Assembly (NCBI GenBank): GCA_965240325.2
Contig: OZ251245.1
Span: forward strand, 62,001 to 126,000
From: Rebecca billardiae RCC1528
Taxonomy: Eukaryota > Haptophyta
Direction: 5' to 3'
Length of the DNA stretch: 64,000 bases
Position numbers and translations under genes: made by a program. This document shows, piece by piece, positions 1 through 10,587 of the stretch (within the stretch, counting starts at the first letter, position 1; every line of letters starts with the position of its first letter). The notes beneath the pieces are model-generated. The model was not told the DNA's origin, ran no database searches, and saw only the letters and a list, made by a program, of their open reading frames with translations.

Positions 1-3000
1 AGTGAGCCGTGTTGCCCGCGTCCGCCGAGAGGAGGAGGACGTGCGGATGCCCGCGCGGGCGCGCGGACTTGCCGTTGCGCTCCGAGCGATCCAGCACGGC
101 GTGCACGGCCTGCGCCCACGGCCGCGCCGCCGACTCGCTGCCGATCATGAGCACGCCCGCGCCCGCGTGCTCGCGATCGCGCTGCGCGACCTCTCGAGAG
201 CCAGCCGCCGGCGGCGGGATCGGGTGGCGGATCGGCTCGCGGCCGAAGCCGCCGCGGAAGACGGTGCGAGCCGAGTGCTCGCCCGTCACCGGGTGGATCT
301 CCTTCCCCACCCACTCGCGCCACGTGTCGAACTGCGCGTCCGTGACGTTCTTCGAGACGAGGTAGCCGGCGACGTCGTGGTGCGTCTGATGAGATTGAAT
401 CTCGCGCACAACGCCCACTGCGCCGCGGCGCTGCTGGAGGTAGGCGTGCCTCGCCCACGGCTTGCGCGAGCCGTCGTCTGCGCCCTCGAGCATCTCGTGC
501 AGCACGAGGTCCATCACGTCGTCGGGCGTGCCACGCAGGATGTGCTCGATATGGTCCGCCTCCCCCCGCCTGCGCTTGCGGCACGCGTTGCTCGAGACCG
601 AGAGAGATGGGCGCTGAGCGCGCTGCCGATGAGCGCCGTCCAGCCCGTTCAGCTCGGCGAGGTGCTCGAACTTGCCGGCGGCTCGGTCGGCGCGCTTGCG
701 CGCGGCGTCCTTGTCGCGCTTGAGCTCGACAAGCTGCGACTGCTGCTCGTCGCAGAGCGACTGGGCGTGCGCGCACTGCTGCTCGAGCAGCTGCTGCGCG
801 TGCAGCGCAGCCGCGAGCTCGTGCTCGACGCCGCTCAGCGCGTCAGCGGCGATGTGCTCGGTCGCGGTGAGGCGGCGCTCCAACTCGAGGGCCCGATCGC
901 GCTGCGCGTCGGCGGCGCGCTGCGCAGCTGCGGCCCGCGCGTTCGCCTCTTCGAGATCGCGCCGAAGCTTCGCCTGCGCCTGCTCCGCCTCGGCGTCGTG
1001 GCGGGTGCGCGCATCCGCGCTGTGCCCGGCGCGGTACCCGGCGAGCACAGCGCGCCTCTCCGCGGCAGCAGCGGCGGCGCGCGCGGCGGCGATCCGGTCG
1101 AGGGCCTCGCGCTCGATGTTCTCGCACTCGAGCTTGACGGCGGCGATCACCACGTCGAGAACCGGCTCGAGATCGACGGCGGCCGAGTTGACGATGTCCT
1201 CGCGCTGCCGCACCGCGTCGTCGCGCTCGCGCTCGAGCTCGCCGTTGAAGTGCTCGAGCTCGGTCACACGTGTGCGCAGCGAGGTGAGCTCGAGCTCGGA
1301 AGGGACGCTGCGCGTGCTGTGCGAGCGCCGCAACTGCTGCTCGAGCTCGGCCACGTGCTACAGCTCGGCCATGCGCCTTCGACCCCGTGCTGTCTGCTCG
1401 TCCGCCTCTGCCTCGGGCGTCGGCGCCACGCTGCCAGCCGAGCGCGTGAGAGGCCGCTGGCGGGTGGGCGCGGCCGAGAGCAGCACGGCAGGCGGCGGCG
1501 ACATGAAGGCGGGCGAGGCGACGGCAGGTGACCTCGGCGGCAGCAGCTCTTCCGCCGACCCACCGACGAACGGCTGCGCCGCCGCGCCAGCGAGGAGGAG
1601 TGGCGGCGCGGGCTGGCGGGAGGCGCTGCGCGTGACCGCGGGCGACGGCGCAGCGGCAGCAGGAAAGCTCAAGGCGGAGGAGGCGTTGGTAGTGGCGGGC
1701 GAGAAGACGAGGTGGTCGGCGTGAGCGGGAAGAGACGAGAAGCGGGCAGCGACGACGGCGGGAGACAAATCGGCGGCGGCGGCGGCGGCTGATGCCGCCG
1801 CCTCGCCGCCATCAGCTCGAAGGAGAGCGAGCGCGCGCGCGGTCGGTGGACGGGCGGCATCATGCGGCGAGGACAGCGGCTGCGGCTGCGGCCGCGGCCG
1901 CGGCCGCGGCCGCGGCTGCGGCGGCTGCACGAGCGGCGGAGGCAGGTGCGGAGGCGCCGACGGCAGCTGCGGCGGTGGCGGAAGCGACGGCAGCGGCGGC
2001 GGCCCCAACGGAGGCAGCGGCTGGGTGTCCGCGACCGCGTAGGGCATCACGGCGGCGGACGATGGATCGGATGGCGCGTCGGCGCAGAGGCCGGGCGTGA
2101 GACCGAGGACTGGAACATGCGAGAGAGGCTGAGAATGAGAATGCAGATGGGCATGCGTGGGATCGAGGGCAGAGAGATCGAGGGGGGGATGCGGCGCGAC
2201 CGCGCCGTCACCAGCTGGCGCGCGACGCCATCGGGCGCTGCTCGCTGCTCGGCGAGTGGCGGTCAGCTGCTCGCGCTGCGCGCGGCGCGCTTTCCAGTCC
2301 GCGCGCTTGCGCCGTGAGACGTCGGACTCGGGCGGCGCCGCCGGTGCCGCCGCGGCGGGCGCCGCGGCAGGCGCTGCCGGCGGCGCGCCCGTGAGCTCCG
2401 ACGGGCCCTTCGTCACAGACGGCGTGCGCCGCCAGCCCCGCCTCCGCCGCGGCGCATCGAGACGCCCTGCGCGCACACCTTGAGCAGCTCGCCGCTCACG
2501 TCAGCGCGCCCCTTCTCCTTCTTGAAGCGCCATGGCTGCATCAGCGCGTAGCGCTCGGCGTCGACGCTCACGCCGCCCTGCGCGTCCTGTGGCGCGTGCA
2601 GGCCGCCCTGCGCGTTGAGCGAGATCACGCCCACGCGCACGTGCGCGAACTGCTGGTACGCGCCGTCCGGATCGAGCCGATGCATCTCGGTGTGCTCGAT
2701 CGAGAGCGAGTGCACCGTGTTGATCGCCGAGAGGTGCCGGTCCGTGCGCGCGCCGCCGAGCGCGTTCGCCCGCAGCGGCTTCGGGACGCGGCGCATGCCC
2801 AGGTTGAGCCACGTCGAGATGCGCTCGGGCTGGTACGAGCTCACGGTGCGCCGCGTGCGGTCCTTCTCTCGCGTCTCGTGCACGACGCCCTGGTCGTCGA
2901 GCGAGGTGAACATCGGCGAGTAGAGGGCGTCACGCGGGAACAGCGCCAGCTTGGCCTTGCGCAGCAGGTTGCCCTTCTTCCGGCTGCCCTTGATGGCGAC

Positions 3001-3270
3001 GAAGTTGTTGACCTTGCGCTTGACCTCCGCCAGGTAGTTCTCGTTCGGCATGATCGAGTGGTCCACCTCGCTCGCCGCCTCGCGCGCGCGCAGCATGAGC
3101 GTCTCGTGCTCAGCCGCCTTCTCCGCGGCCGCCGCGGCCATGCGCCGCCGCACAGATGCGGCAGAGACCTTGCGCCCGATGCCGTAGCCGCCCTTCCGCT
3201 GCAGCTTGACCTTCTTCGGCTTCGCGCAGGAACGCTTGCCCTTGCCCACGGTAAGCACAGCCGTCGTCAT
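1..3270 (-). CDS. Large coiled-coil protein of unknown function, 3' end outside window
   Basis: I do not recognise this family. The start is the ATG at 3270, giving a Lys-rich N-terminus (MTTAVLTVGKGKRSCAKPKK). Exon 1 (3270-2479) reads 264 codons and ends AAG|GTGTGC. A 71-nt intron (2478-2408) restores frame into exon 2 (2407 to about 1430), which is Pro/Ala-rich and probably disordered. The frame then meets TAG at 1360-1358 directly before a long open coiled coil (HVAELEQQLRRS onwards). The simplest reading is a 72-nt phase-0 intron at 1429-1358 (GTGGCG...CTGTAG). The coiled coil is rich in Ala, Glu and Arg to about 610. It is followed by a compact region near 600-1 with motifs such as QFDTWREWVGKEIHPVTGEH, then runs off the window edge. 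At least 1,040 residues. A multicopy or element-derived gene is possible but not shown. Confidence 0.55.
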
Positions 3271-4091
3271 TGCTGCGCGCGGCGAGCGCGGTCCCGCGCG
3301 GCCGCCGCCGGGCGCAGCCGCAGCAAGTTAGTCTGATGCAAATTCCCGGTCACCCATGCAAAAGTAAGCGTTCCCGCTGAGCATGTGCGTGGATCACGAG
3401 TAACCCGCCGCCTGAATACAAACTCCGCGCCCCTCCATACACTTCCTGCATCCCCGCGCGCGGCGGCGTGCAGGCGGGCGCAGATTCGCACCGTGTTACG
3501 AACAGACCTAGCAAAGTAGATCGGCGTGGCGGGTCGGGACGCGGAGCGGGTGCGGGGCAGGTGGGGGATAGGTTGGGGAACACCCGCGATTAGAGCACCG
3601 GTGGCGCAGCGGCGACGTGGACGCCGCCACACGCGCACGCACGGCGCACGCGCGCACCGGGACTTTCAACTTCGCGTCGGAGCTCTGGACGACCGTCGGT
3701 TGGTCCGAGCGGCGCGAGGAGGCTCTCGGGATTGTGGCCGGACGCCCGGGTTGAGCCGTTAACGGCCGAAAATCAATTTGTTGGAGTTTCCTTAACGGCC
3801 GCTTTAAAAAAGAAATCGTTGCTGTGACAGCTAATTGTTGAGACCCCTGTAGTAAATGGAATAATATCATCATCAGGTATAGAAATTATAAAACAGGCCA
3901 CGCTAGCAGATCCGGAGCCCGCCGGTACGCGACTCTCGGTCAGCCGCCTCCGCGGAGCCCACTGCACGGTAGCTAGTCCTGACGAGTGCGTGGGACGGAA
4001 GCAGAAGAGCAGATGCGGACGAGCGCCTGCGCATGTATGTCGTAGTGATATAGCGCAGTTATATCGCACCGCCGAGTGCGCCGACGACCGG
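3271..4091. other. Intergenic spacer, AT-richer in 3770-3900
   Basis: This 0.8-kb spacer lies upstream of the coiled-coil gene and downstream of the TPR-like gene, both on the minus strand. Positions 3770-3900 are clearly less GC-rich than the flanking genes, with A/T runs such as TTTAAAAAAGAAA. No convincing reading frame or RNA gene is seen. It should hold the promoter and 5' UTR of the 3270 gene and the 3' UTR of the 4092 gene. Confidence 0.5.
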
Positions 4092-5150
4092 TCACGCGGC
4101 CGCCACCGGCGCGCCGCCGCCGCCCCCCGCCGCGGGCGCGTCGCCGAGCAGGCTGAGCGCGGAGGGCTCGAGCTCGACGGGCACGGCGACGGCGGCGGGC
4201 GAGCTCGTGGCGGGCAGCACGAGCGACGAGCGGCGCGCGGGCCTCTGCGCGGGCGAGGGCTGCGCGCTGGGCGCGGCCGAGCCGGAGGCGGAGGCGGCGG
4301 CCGAGCCGGGCGCGGATTGGTCGGGCGCGGGGTGCGCGCGGCGGAAGGAGGATGCGCGCGAGGCGGCGGAGATGGGCCGCGAGCTCGCGAGCGAGCCGAG
4401 CGCCGCGGACGAGCGCGGCGAGTGCCCGCCCTCGAGCCCGTCCTCCTCCGCGCCGCCGCCGCCGCCGCCGCGCGCGCCGCCCGGCGCGGACGACTCGGCC
4501 GACTCGGGCGCCAGCCCCGCCGCCTCGCGCAGCGCGCGCACGTACGCTGGCAGCGGCAGGCAGAGCGACTTCGACAGCTTCTGCGCGCGGAGGGTGTCGC
4601 GCAGCGCGGCGGCGGAGGAGGCGAGCGAGGCGGACTCCGCCGCCTTGCGCGCGCCCGTCAGCGCGCCGAGCGTCGCGAGCGTCGCCTGCTGCATCGGCAC
4701 GCCCGGCACCAAACTGCATGCCAGCCGCACGAGCGCCTCCTTCCACTCGGCGAGTGCGAGCTCGGCGCCGGGCGCGGCCGCGGCGGCGGCAAAGGAGGCG
4801 AGGGGCGGGAGCGGGGAGGGGAGGGCGAGGGCGAAGGCCGCGGCGAGCGTGCCCTCGTCGATCGGCCGCCCCGCCAGCGCCGCCAGCCCGCGCTCCGCGC
4901 CGAGCGCGCGCCACTGCGCCCAGCCGTGCCTCGAGCGGAACTTGCGCGAGGGCGCGCGCACCGCCTCGGCGCGCGACGGCGTGTGCAGGGGGTGCGCGCG
5001 CGGCAGCGCGCCGTCCGCGTGCGCGGCGTGCTCGGTGAAGTAGGTGGTGAGCTCGTCGTCGTACGCGCCCAGCGCGCGGCGCAGCGGGCCGTCGTGCTGC
5101 AGCCGCGTGCGCACGCCGCCGCCGCCGCCGCCGCGCGGCTCGGCCGACGC

Positions 5151-5182
<32 letters not shown>

Positions 5183-6725
5183 CGTCGGCCGGCGGCGGCG
5201 GCGCGTCGAGCGCGCGCGCGAGCGGCGCGACGCGCTCGGCGACGGCGAGGTCGAAGGCGGCGGCGACGTCGGCGGCGCACCACCTCGGCGCGCGCTTGAG
5301 CGCCAGCCGCACCACCAGCCCGACGAACTGCTCCTCGCTCAGGATGAGGGGCGGCGGCGCGGCGAGCTGCTGCTGCTGCGGCTGCTGCTGCGGCTGCTGC
5401 GGCTGCGGCTGCGCCGCCGCGCCGGCGGCGGCGGCGGCGGCGGCGGGCGGCGGGCTGCGGCCGGCGGCGGGCTCGAGCGGCGCGGGCGGCGCGCACGCGC
5501 GGCGCAGCAGCACGCCGACGTCGCCCTTGCGCAGCCGGCCGCCCAGCAGCCGCGTGTCCGCCACGAACTGCATGCACCCGCCGCGCTCCAGCCCGAGCCT
5601 AGCACCGCCGCCGCCCGCCGCCGCCGCCGGTGTGGGCGGCGCCGGCAGCGTGGCCGGCGTGGGCGGCAGCCGCGCATAGTAGCCGTGCACGCGCTGCAGC
5701 CGGGGCCAGTGCGCGCAGACCGCGGCGCGCAGGGCGCGCTCGTCCGCGCGCGACTTTGCGAGCGCGTGCACCCCCACCGCCGCCCACCACGCGTCACCCG
5801 GGTCGGCGGCGGCGGCGGCGGCCGGCTCGGGCGACGGCGCGGCGGCGGGCGGCGGCGGCCCGGCCGGCGGCGCGCGCGCGCGCGCGGCGCGCAGCGGCGG
5901 CGGCGGCGGCGGCGCGGCGGCGGCGCGCTCGGCGGGCCTCCGCCCGATCGGCGGCAGCGCCACGCCGCCGTCCAGCCCCGCGCCCTCCGCCACGCCCTCG
6001 GGCGGCGCCGCGGCCGCGCGCAGCTCGGTGCGCGCGGCCGCGAGCGCGCGCTCGTAGCCGCGCTGCAGCCGCACGTTGGCGGGGTCGTGCGAGAGGCCGA
6101 GCATGAAGTGGCGGCACGCCTCGAGGGGCATGCCGTGCTCGAAGGCGGTCGTGCCGCGCCGCAGCGCCGTCGCCGCGATGCCCGAGTGCCGCCCGCCCCC
6201 GCCCGCCCCGCCGGCGGCCTGCTGGGCGGCGGCGCCGCCGCCGCCGCCCAGCCGCGCGCGCGAGCGCGCGGCGGCGGGCGGCGAGGGCGAGCCGCCGCTC
6301 GACGCGTCGTCGAGCGGCGCGAGTCGGTGCGCGCCCAGCCCCCGCGGCCGCCCCCCCGTCGCGTGCGTCGGCTGCACGAACACCTCCAGCCCCTCGCGGA
6401 TCGCGTGCCGGTAGTTGCGCCGGTATGCGACGATGGCGTCCGCGTCGAGCGAGCGGAGGGCGGCGGGGGTGGCGGCGGCGAGCGCGGCGAGCGCGCGGGC
6501 CTGCTTCGCCTCGGCCACCTTCTCCTGCTCGCGCCGGCTCGCGGCGCTCACGCTGCCGTGCCCCGCGCTCGGCGGCAGCGCGGACGGCGGGCGCGAGGAC
6601 GAGGCGGGCGAGGCCGGCGAGCGCGGCAGCGGCGAGAGCGCGGCGGTGGAGGAGCGCCGCGAGCCGGCCACGCTGGAGGGCACGTCGAGCCGCGGCAGCC
6701 CGGTCTCCGCCGCCGCCGCCGTCAT
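4092..6725 (-). CDS. TPR/EF-hand-like conserved hypothetical protein
   Basis: Single-exon gene of 877 codons; ATG at 6725 (MTAAAAETGLPRLDV). The first 80 residues are Ser/Pro/Ala-rich. A short helix with Lys/Glu (SRREQEKVAEAKQARALAAL) follows, then a TPR-like helical pair near residues 185-225 (ATALRRGTTAFEHGMPLEAC and a following LQRGYERALAAARTEL). Past 350 there are helical blocks with the look of degenerate EF-hand-type repeats (LSEEQFVGLVVRLALKRAP; ALAEWKEALVRLACSLVPG), separated by Ala, Gly and Gln runs. The C-terminal 150 residues are disordered. This layout is common in protist flagellar proteins, but no motif proves that role. The antisense strand is also open over most of its length because of GC bias; the minus frame is preferred for its non-random helical segments. 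Confidence 0.55.
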
Positions 6726-7007
6726 GGCGCCTCTCTGCCGGCCGCGCGAAGCAGCCGCGCGCGCGGCGTGTGGGCGTGAGCGCCCAGGCCTGCCCAAGCT
6801 GATGGGCTCAGCTGGTGAGCAGCCTCCGGCTGCTGCTCGGTTCATCAGCCGACGAAAGCGGCAACGTTGCCCGTAGTTGCGTGTAACGAACTGCCGGAGA
6901 ATCAGGGGAGAGAGGGAGAAGCGCGCGACGGCCCTGGAAACCAAAAGAAGACACATCAAAAGCGCGACTGCGCGAGGCGACGAGAAAATCGCGCCGACGG
7001 CCGCACG

Positions 7008-7937
7008 ATGCGCGCGGCGCAGCTCGTCGCGCCGCTCGCCGCGCTCGGCGCGGCGCACGCGCGCGGCTGGCTGGGCTCCGCGCCCGGCGCGCTCGGCGCC
7101 GCGCTGCTCGCCGCGTACCTCTTCTTCTACACCGACGGCGCCGAGCGCACCCCGTCCGCGCGCTACTCGGCGCGCGCGCACCGGCTGTTTGCGGCGTGGA
7201 ACCGCGGCGCGTACGCGCGCATGGGGCTGGGCACGCGCGTGGTGTTCGCCGAGCCGGGCAGCGTGGCGCCGGAGGAGCGGTACATCTTCGCGGTCCACCC
7301 GCACGGCGTCATGTCCTACTGCCACGCCATCCTCTGGCACCACCCGGACTTCTTGGCCGCGTCGCCGCAGGCCACGCGCCGCGCGCTCGCCGCGTCCTCG
7401 CTGTTCGCGCTGCCGCTGTGGCGCGACGTGCTGCTCGCGACGGGCGCGGTGGACGCGTCGCGCGGCGTGGCGCGCGCGTGCCTCCGCGCCGGCCTCTCCC
7501 TCTCCGTCCTCCCCGGCGGCGAGCGCGAGCAGCTCCTCGCCGCGCGCGGGCAGCACACAGTCTGGCTGAGCGCGCGCAGGGGCTTTGTGCGGCTGGCGCT
7601 GTCGCACGGCACGCCGCTCGTGCCGTGCTACTGCTTCGGCGAGACGGAGACGTACGACACGTACGGCTGGGCGCTGCGCGCGCGGCAGTGGCTCGCCTCG
7701 CGCCTCACCGTCGCGCTGCCCCTCTGCTCCGGCCCGAGCGCGCTGCGGCCGCTCCGGCCGCACCCCACGACGCTCACTCTGTGCGTGGGCGCGCCGCTGC
7801 GCGTGCAGCGCGCGCACGAGCCGACGGAGGCGCAGGTGGACGCGCTGCACGCCGCGTACGTGCGCGCGCTGCGCGAGCTCTTCGAGGCGCGCAAGGCCGA
7901 GGCGGGCCACCCGCACGCGCAGCTGCGCGTCGTCTGA
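7008..7937 (+). CDS. Diacylglycerol/monoacylglycerol O-acyltransferase, DGAT2 family
   Basis: A 309-residue intronless protein, close to the usual DGAT2 length. It should transfer an acyl group from acyl-CoA to diacylglycerol (or monoacylglycerol) at the ER or lipid-droplet surface, the last step of triacylglycerol synthesis. Family marks are in order: the catalytic HPHG block at residues 97-100, VLPGGEREQL at about 168-177 (family GG..E.L), RRGFVRLAL at 190-198 (family R.GF..LA), and GTPLVPCYCFGE at 201-212. A hydrophobic stretch at 26-42 (ALGAALLAAYLFFYTDG) fits the N-terminal membrane hairpin. The frame is open upstream to 6867, but ATG 7008 follows an AT-richer 5' region and starts the hydrophobic leader, so it is chosen. 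The exact acceptor substrate cannot be read from sequence. Confidence 0.85.
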   Translation: MRAAQLVAPLAALGAAHARGWLGSAPGALGAALLAAYLFFYTDGAERTPSARYSARAHRLFAAWNRGAYARMGLGTRVVFAEPGSVAPEERYIFAVHPHGVMSYCHAILWHHPDFLAASPQATRRALAASSLFALPLWRDVLLATGAVDASRGVARACLRAGLSLSVLPGGEREQLLAARGQHTVWLSARRGFVRLALSHGTPLVPCYCFGETETYDTYGWALRARQWLASRLTVALPLCSGPSALRPLRPHPTTLTLCVGAPLRVQRAHEPTEAQVDALHAAYVRALRELFEARKAEAGHPHAQLRVV

Positions 7938-8453
7938 GTCGGATGACGATGCCCGCGGTGTCGCTGACCGGGCCGCTGTGAGGCCGCCAGCGGCAGCGTG
8001 CACATGCGTGGCTGCTCGAGGGCGCGAAGGAGGCCGGCGCGCGGAGGACTGCGCTCAGGGCAAAGCAGCGCGCGCTGCCGTTGCGCAGCGGCCCGAGCAC
8101 CGCGCATCCTCCGCGGACCGACTCGGCCGGCGCCGCGCCTCACGCCGTGTGCGCCTGTGCGGCCTCACCGCCCTCCAGCATCCGCGCTGCCAGCGAGTGG
8201 CCACGGCCCGTGTCCGTGACTCGGCATCGGCGAGTGAGTCGCGTAATATATCATATATATATATATTGTCACTCACTCGTCAGTCCGAGCGGGACGAGTA
8301 GTAGCAGTCGTGCTGTACGATCGTACCGCCGCGTTCCGCGGGATGTTCGTCATCAAATATATAGATCATATTCGATCGCGCAGTGATGAACATGTCAAAG
8401 CTGATGAGACGGCGGCGCCACCGTCAAAGCAAGCGCAGCTCGGCGGCGCGCCG
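7938..8453. other. Convergent intergenic spacer with AT microsatellite
   Basis: The spacer separates the 3' ends of the DGAT2-like gene (plus) and the glycosyltransferase-like gene (minus). It contains a short (AT)n tract at 8245-8267 and an AT-rich patch at 8355-8375. No gene or RNA is supported. Confidence 0.5.
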
Positions 8454-9800
8454 TCAGCACAGCTCGCCGCCCGCGTCGCGCCGCTCGCGCCAGTCGCACG
8501 GCTGCCCGTCGTCCACGCACGCGTACGCGCGGCTCTGCTCGAGGTCGGTGTGGGACGTGCACACGTCGATCACCGCCTCGAGCGCGGCCCACGCCGCGCG
8601 CCCGCCGTCGGTCGGGCCGCAGCGCGCAAAGCGCACGCCGGTGCGCTCGAGCACGCCCCGCGCGATCGGCTCGACGTGCCGCGCACGGTCGGGCGGCGCC
8701 AGCCCGCGCTTCCTCGCGTGCGCCTCCGCGCAGCCCAGCGCCTCGAACGCGCCGAACGGCGTCGTCATCGCGCTCAGCTCCTCCCACGCCGCCTCGCCCA
8801 CCGCGCCGATCGCGAGCGCGCGCGCGTCCACAAACGTGTAGTTCCACTCGGGCCGCATCCAGGCGAAGCGGTAGAAGGCGTCCTCGACGCAGTAGAGCTT
8901 GGTCGCCAGCTTGGTGCGCGTGGCCACCTCGAGCATCGGCACCGCGCGGTAGGCCCTCAGCACGCCCGCCGCCGCGAACGCCGCCACCTCCTCCCGGCGC
9001 CACAGCCAGTGGTAGCTGTGTGTCGGCAGGAAGGAGGCGGCCGAGCCGTTGGCACCGCGCCTGGCCGGCTTGGCCGGGGTGAGGTCGAGGCCGTTGCGCG
9101 CGCCGCGGTGGCGCAGGCCGGGGACGGACGTCTGCGCGACCTTGACCCCCTGCCGCACCAGCCCGTGCGTGATCCACTTGCGCGGGCCCGGCTCGGGCCA
9201 CGGCGAGACGAGCACGTGCCGGCCGCGCCGCTCGTACACGCTCGCCGCGTGGCACAGGTTGTTGCGCAGCACGAGGGACTCGGCGTCGAGCAGGAGGCAC
9301 GAGTGCGCGGGGGTGCTCAGGCAGCCGTACAGCTTCTTCAGGCTCTGCACCCAGTACTTGCTGCTCCCGCTCAGCGCGTCGAGCAGCGCGGGCTCGGGGG
9401 GCGGCGCCGCGCCGCCGCGCGCGAGCGCGTCGTGCAGCGTGCGCACCGCAAAGCGCTCGGCGAGCGCGGCGCCGCGCACGACGCGGCCGAGGCTCCACGG
9501 CGTGCCCGCACCCACCCTGCGCAGCACGCGCTCGAACACCCCGCGCTCCGCCTCGTCCGTCACGACCGTGAGGTGCGACGGCGGCGCAAACGCGCACCGC
9601 GGCTCGGCGGGCTCGGGCAGCGAGCGCGCGATCGACTCGACGAGCCGCGTCCACTCGGGCAGGTGCGGGCGGTGGCACGGCGTCACGACGGCGAGCTGCG
9701 GGAGCGGCGCCGCGCGCCGCGCGGCGCAGCACAGGAGCGCCGCCAGCGCGCGCCGGAAGCGGAGCGCGCGCCGGGCGGCGCTGCTGGCGTGATGCGCCAT
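8454..9800 (-). CDS. Putative membrane-anchored glycosyltransferase
   Basis: Intronless, 448 residues from ATG 9800. A basic N-terminus followed by a short Ala/Leu/Cys hydrophobic segment (about residues 15-31) suggests a type II signal anchor for the secretory pathway. The catalytic part begins at LAVVTPCHRPHLPEW (36-50), which resembles the first beta-strand of GT-A transferases. An acidic strand LLLDAESLVLR near 168-178 is a candidate DxD-like nucleotide-sugar site, preceded by KYWVQSLKKLYGC. A later HWLWRREEV and a Trp-rich segment (YRFAWMRPEWNYTF) are typical of this loose family, which resembles the DUF6492 type. Donor and acceptor sugars are unknown. The C-terminus has several Cys (CVDDGQPCDW). 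Family placement is an inference from these strands only. Confidence 0.55.
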   Translation of the reverse strand: MAHHASSAARRALRFRRALAALLCCAARRAAPLPQLAVVTPCHRPHLPEWTRLVESIARSLPEPAEPRCAFAPPSHLTVVTDEAERGVFERVLRRVGAGTPWSLGRVVRGAALAERFAVRTLHDALARGGAAPPPEPALLDALSGSSKYWVQSLKKLYGCLSTPAHSCLLLDAESLVLRNNLCHAASVYERRGRHVLVSPWPEPGPRKWITHGLVRQGVKVAQTSVPGLRHRGARNGLDLTPAKPARRGANGSAASFLPTHSYHWLWRREEVAAFAAAGVLRAYRAVPMLEVATRTKLATKLYCVEDAFYRFAWMRPEWNYTFVDARALAIGAVGEAAWEELSAMTTPFGAFEALGCAEAHARKRGLAPPDRARHVEPIARGVLERTGVRFARCGPTDGGRAAWAALEAVIDVCTSHTDLEQSRAYACVDDGQPCDWRERRDAGGELC

Positions 9801-9987
9801 CTCGCCCCCACCGCCGTCGTCGCCTCTGCTGTACAGTTTACTTTACTAAGAATAATTCTGGAAACCCACGAGAACAAAGGCACGACTTCACGCTGGGGAC
9901 CAGCCCGTCGCAGGCCTTTTTTTTGACGCCCCTTCTTACCACCCATCCGTAATTGGTCCAGTTACGACGAGTGGCCATGTCTTCCAG

Positions 9988-10050
9988 CGCCTCGCGTTCG
10001 CGAGGCGTGCCCGAAACAGCTACACACTCACCGGTGCCCTGGGGCACCGG
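9988..10050. repeat. Pair of perfect 8-bp hairpins
   Basis: Hairpin 1 has arms CGCCTCGC (9988-9995) and GCGAGGCG (10000-10007) around loop GTTC. Hairpin 2 has arms CCGGTGCC (10031-10038) and GGCACCGG (10043-10050) around loop CTGG. Both have 4-nt loops and lie 23 nt apart. Function unknown. Confidence 0.7.
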
Positions 10051-10333
10051 CGCAACCCGCATCCAACACTCCGCATATCGCAGACACGACATATCCACCC
10101 GCGCTTGCACACGCACGCCCCCCCCCCGCCTGCTTGCTGACCATGAAAGGACTGGCCCCGGGTGCGGACGCCAAGCGCATGCTCATCCCGACACGACGGC
10201 GAACACCTGCGGTGTGCCTGTGCGGAGGCACTGGGGAGCGACACGCGGAGTGTGGGCCGCCCTCCTTCCTGAGCAGCGCCCGGCCCTCAGGTGGAGACCG
10301 CGCCCGTCCCGGCCTCCCCGCGGCGGCCGCGAG

Positions 10334-10357
10334 CCCCCCCCCCCCCCCCCCCCCCCC
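10334..10357 (+). repeat. Poly-C homopolymer, 24 nt
   Basis: An uninterrupted run of 24 C followed by TTTTCCCC. It lies about 230 bp upstream of the orphan ORF. Such runs are prone to length error in assembly, so the true length is uncertain. Confidence 0.85.
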
Positions 10358-10587
10358 TTTTCCCCATCCTGCCCGTTTCGCGACAAACCCCTCTCCCCCC
10401 GAAACGCACGACGGGCCGCCGTGGTCCGGGGGACCGGCGGGGCCACTCCGGACCTGGGTTTTGAAATTTGATTTCAACCCCGCGCGCCGAAATGCCTTTG
10501 GCACCAGCACCGACCTCGCTCGCACCGCAGTGCTTCCGCACCCGCCCCCCGGCCCTCCGCAGCCCCGCGCCCGCCACACCGGCCACC

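Larger units (their letters stand above)
9801..10587. other. Odd intergenic island: two hairpins and a poly-C run
   Basis: This stretch lies between the glycosyltransferase-like gene and the orphan ORF at 10588. It has a T8 run near 9920, two perfect 8-bp-arm hairpins (9988-10007 and 10031-10050) and a run of 24 C (10334-10357). Its base composition is less GC-biased than neighbouring genes. I see no supported gene in it; it may be the 5' part of an inserted element. Confidence 0.45.

Noticed and set aside
3990-6779. Long plus-strand open frame opposite the TPR-like gene
   Set aside because: It is Arg/Ala/Gly-rich without hydrophobic or catalytic patterning and is the expected antisense shadow of a GC-rich minus-strand gene.
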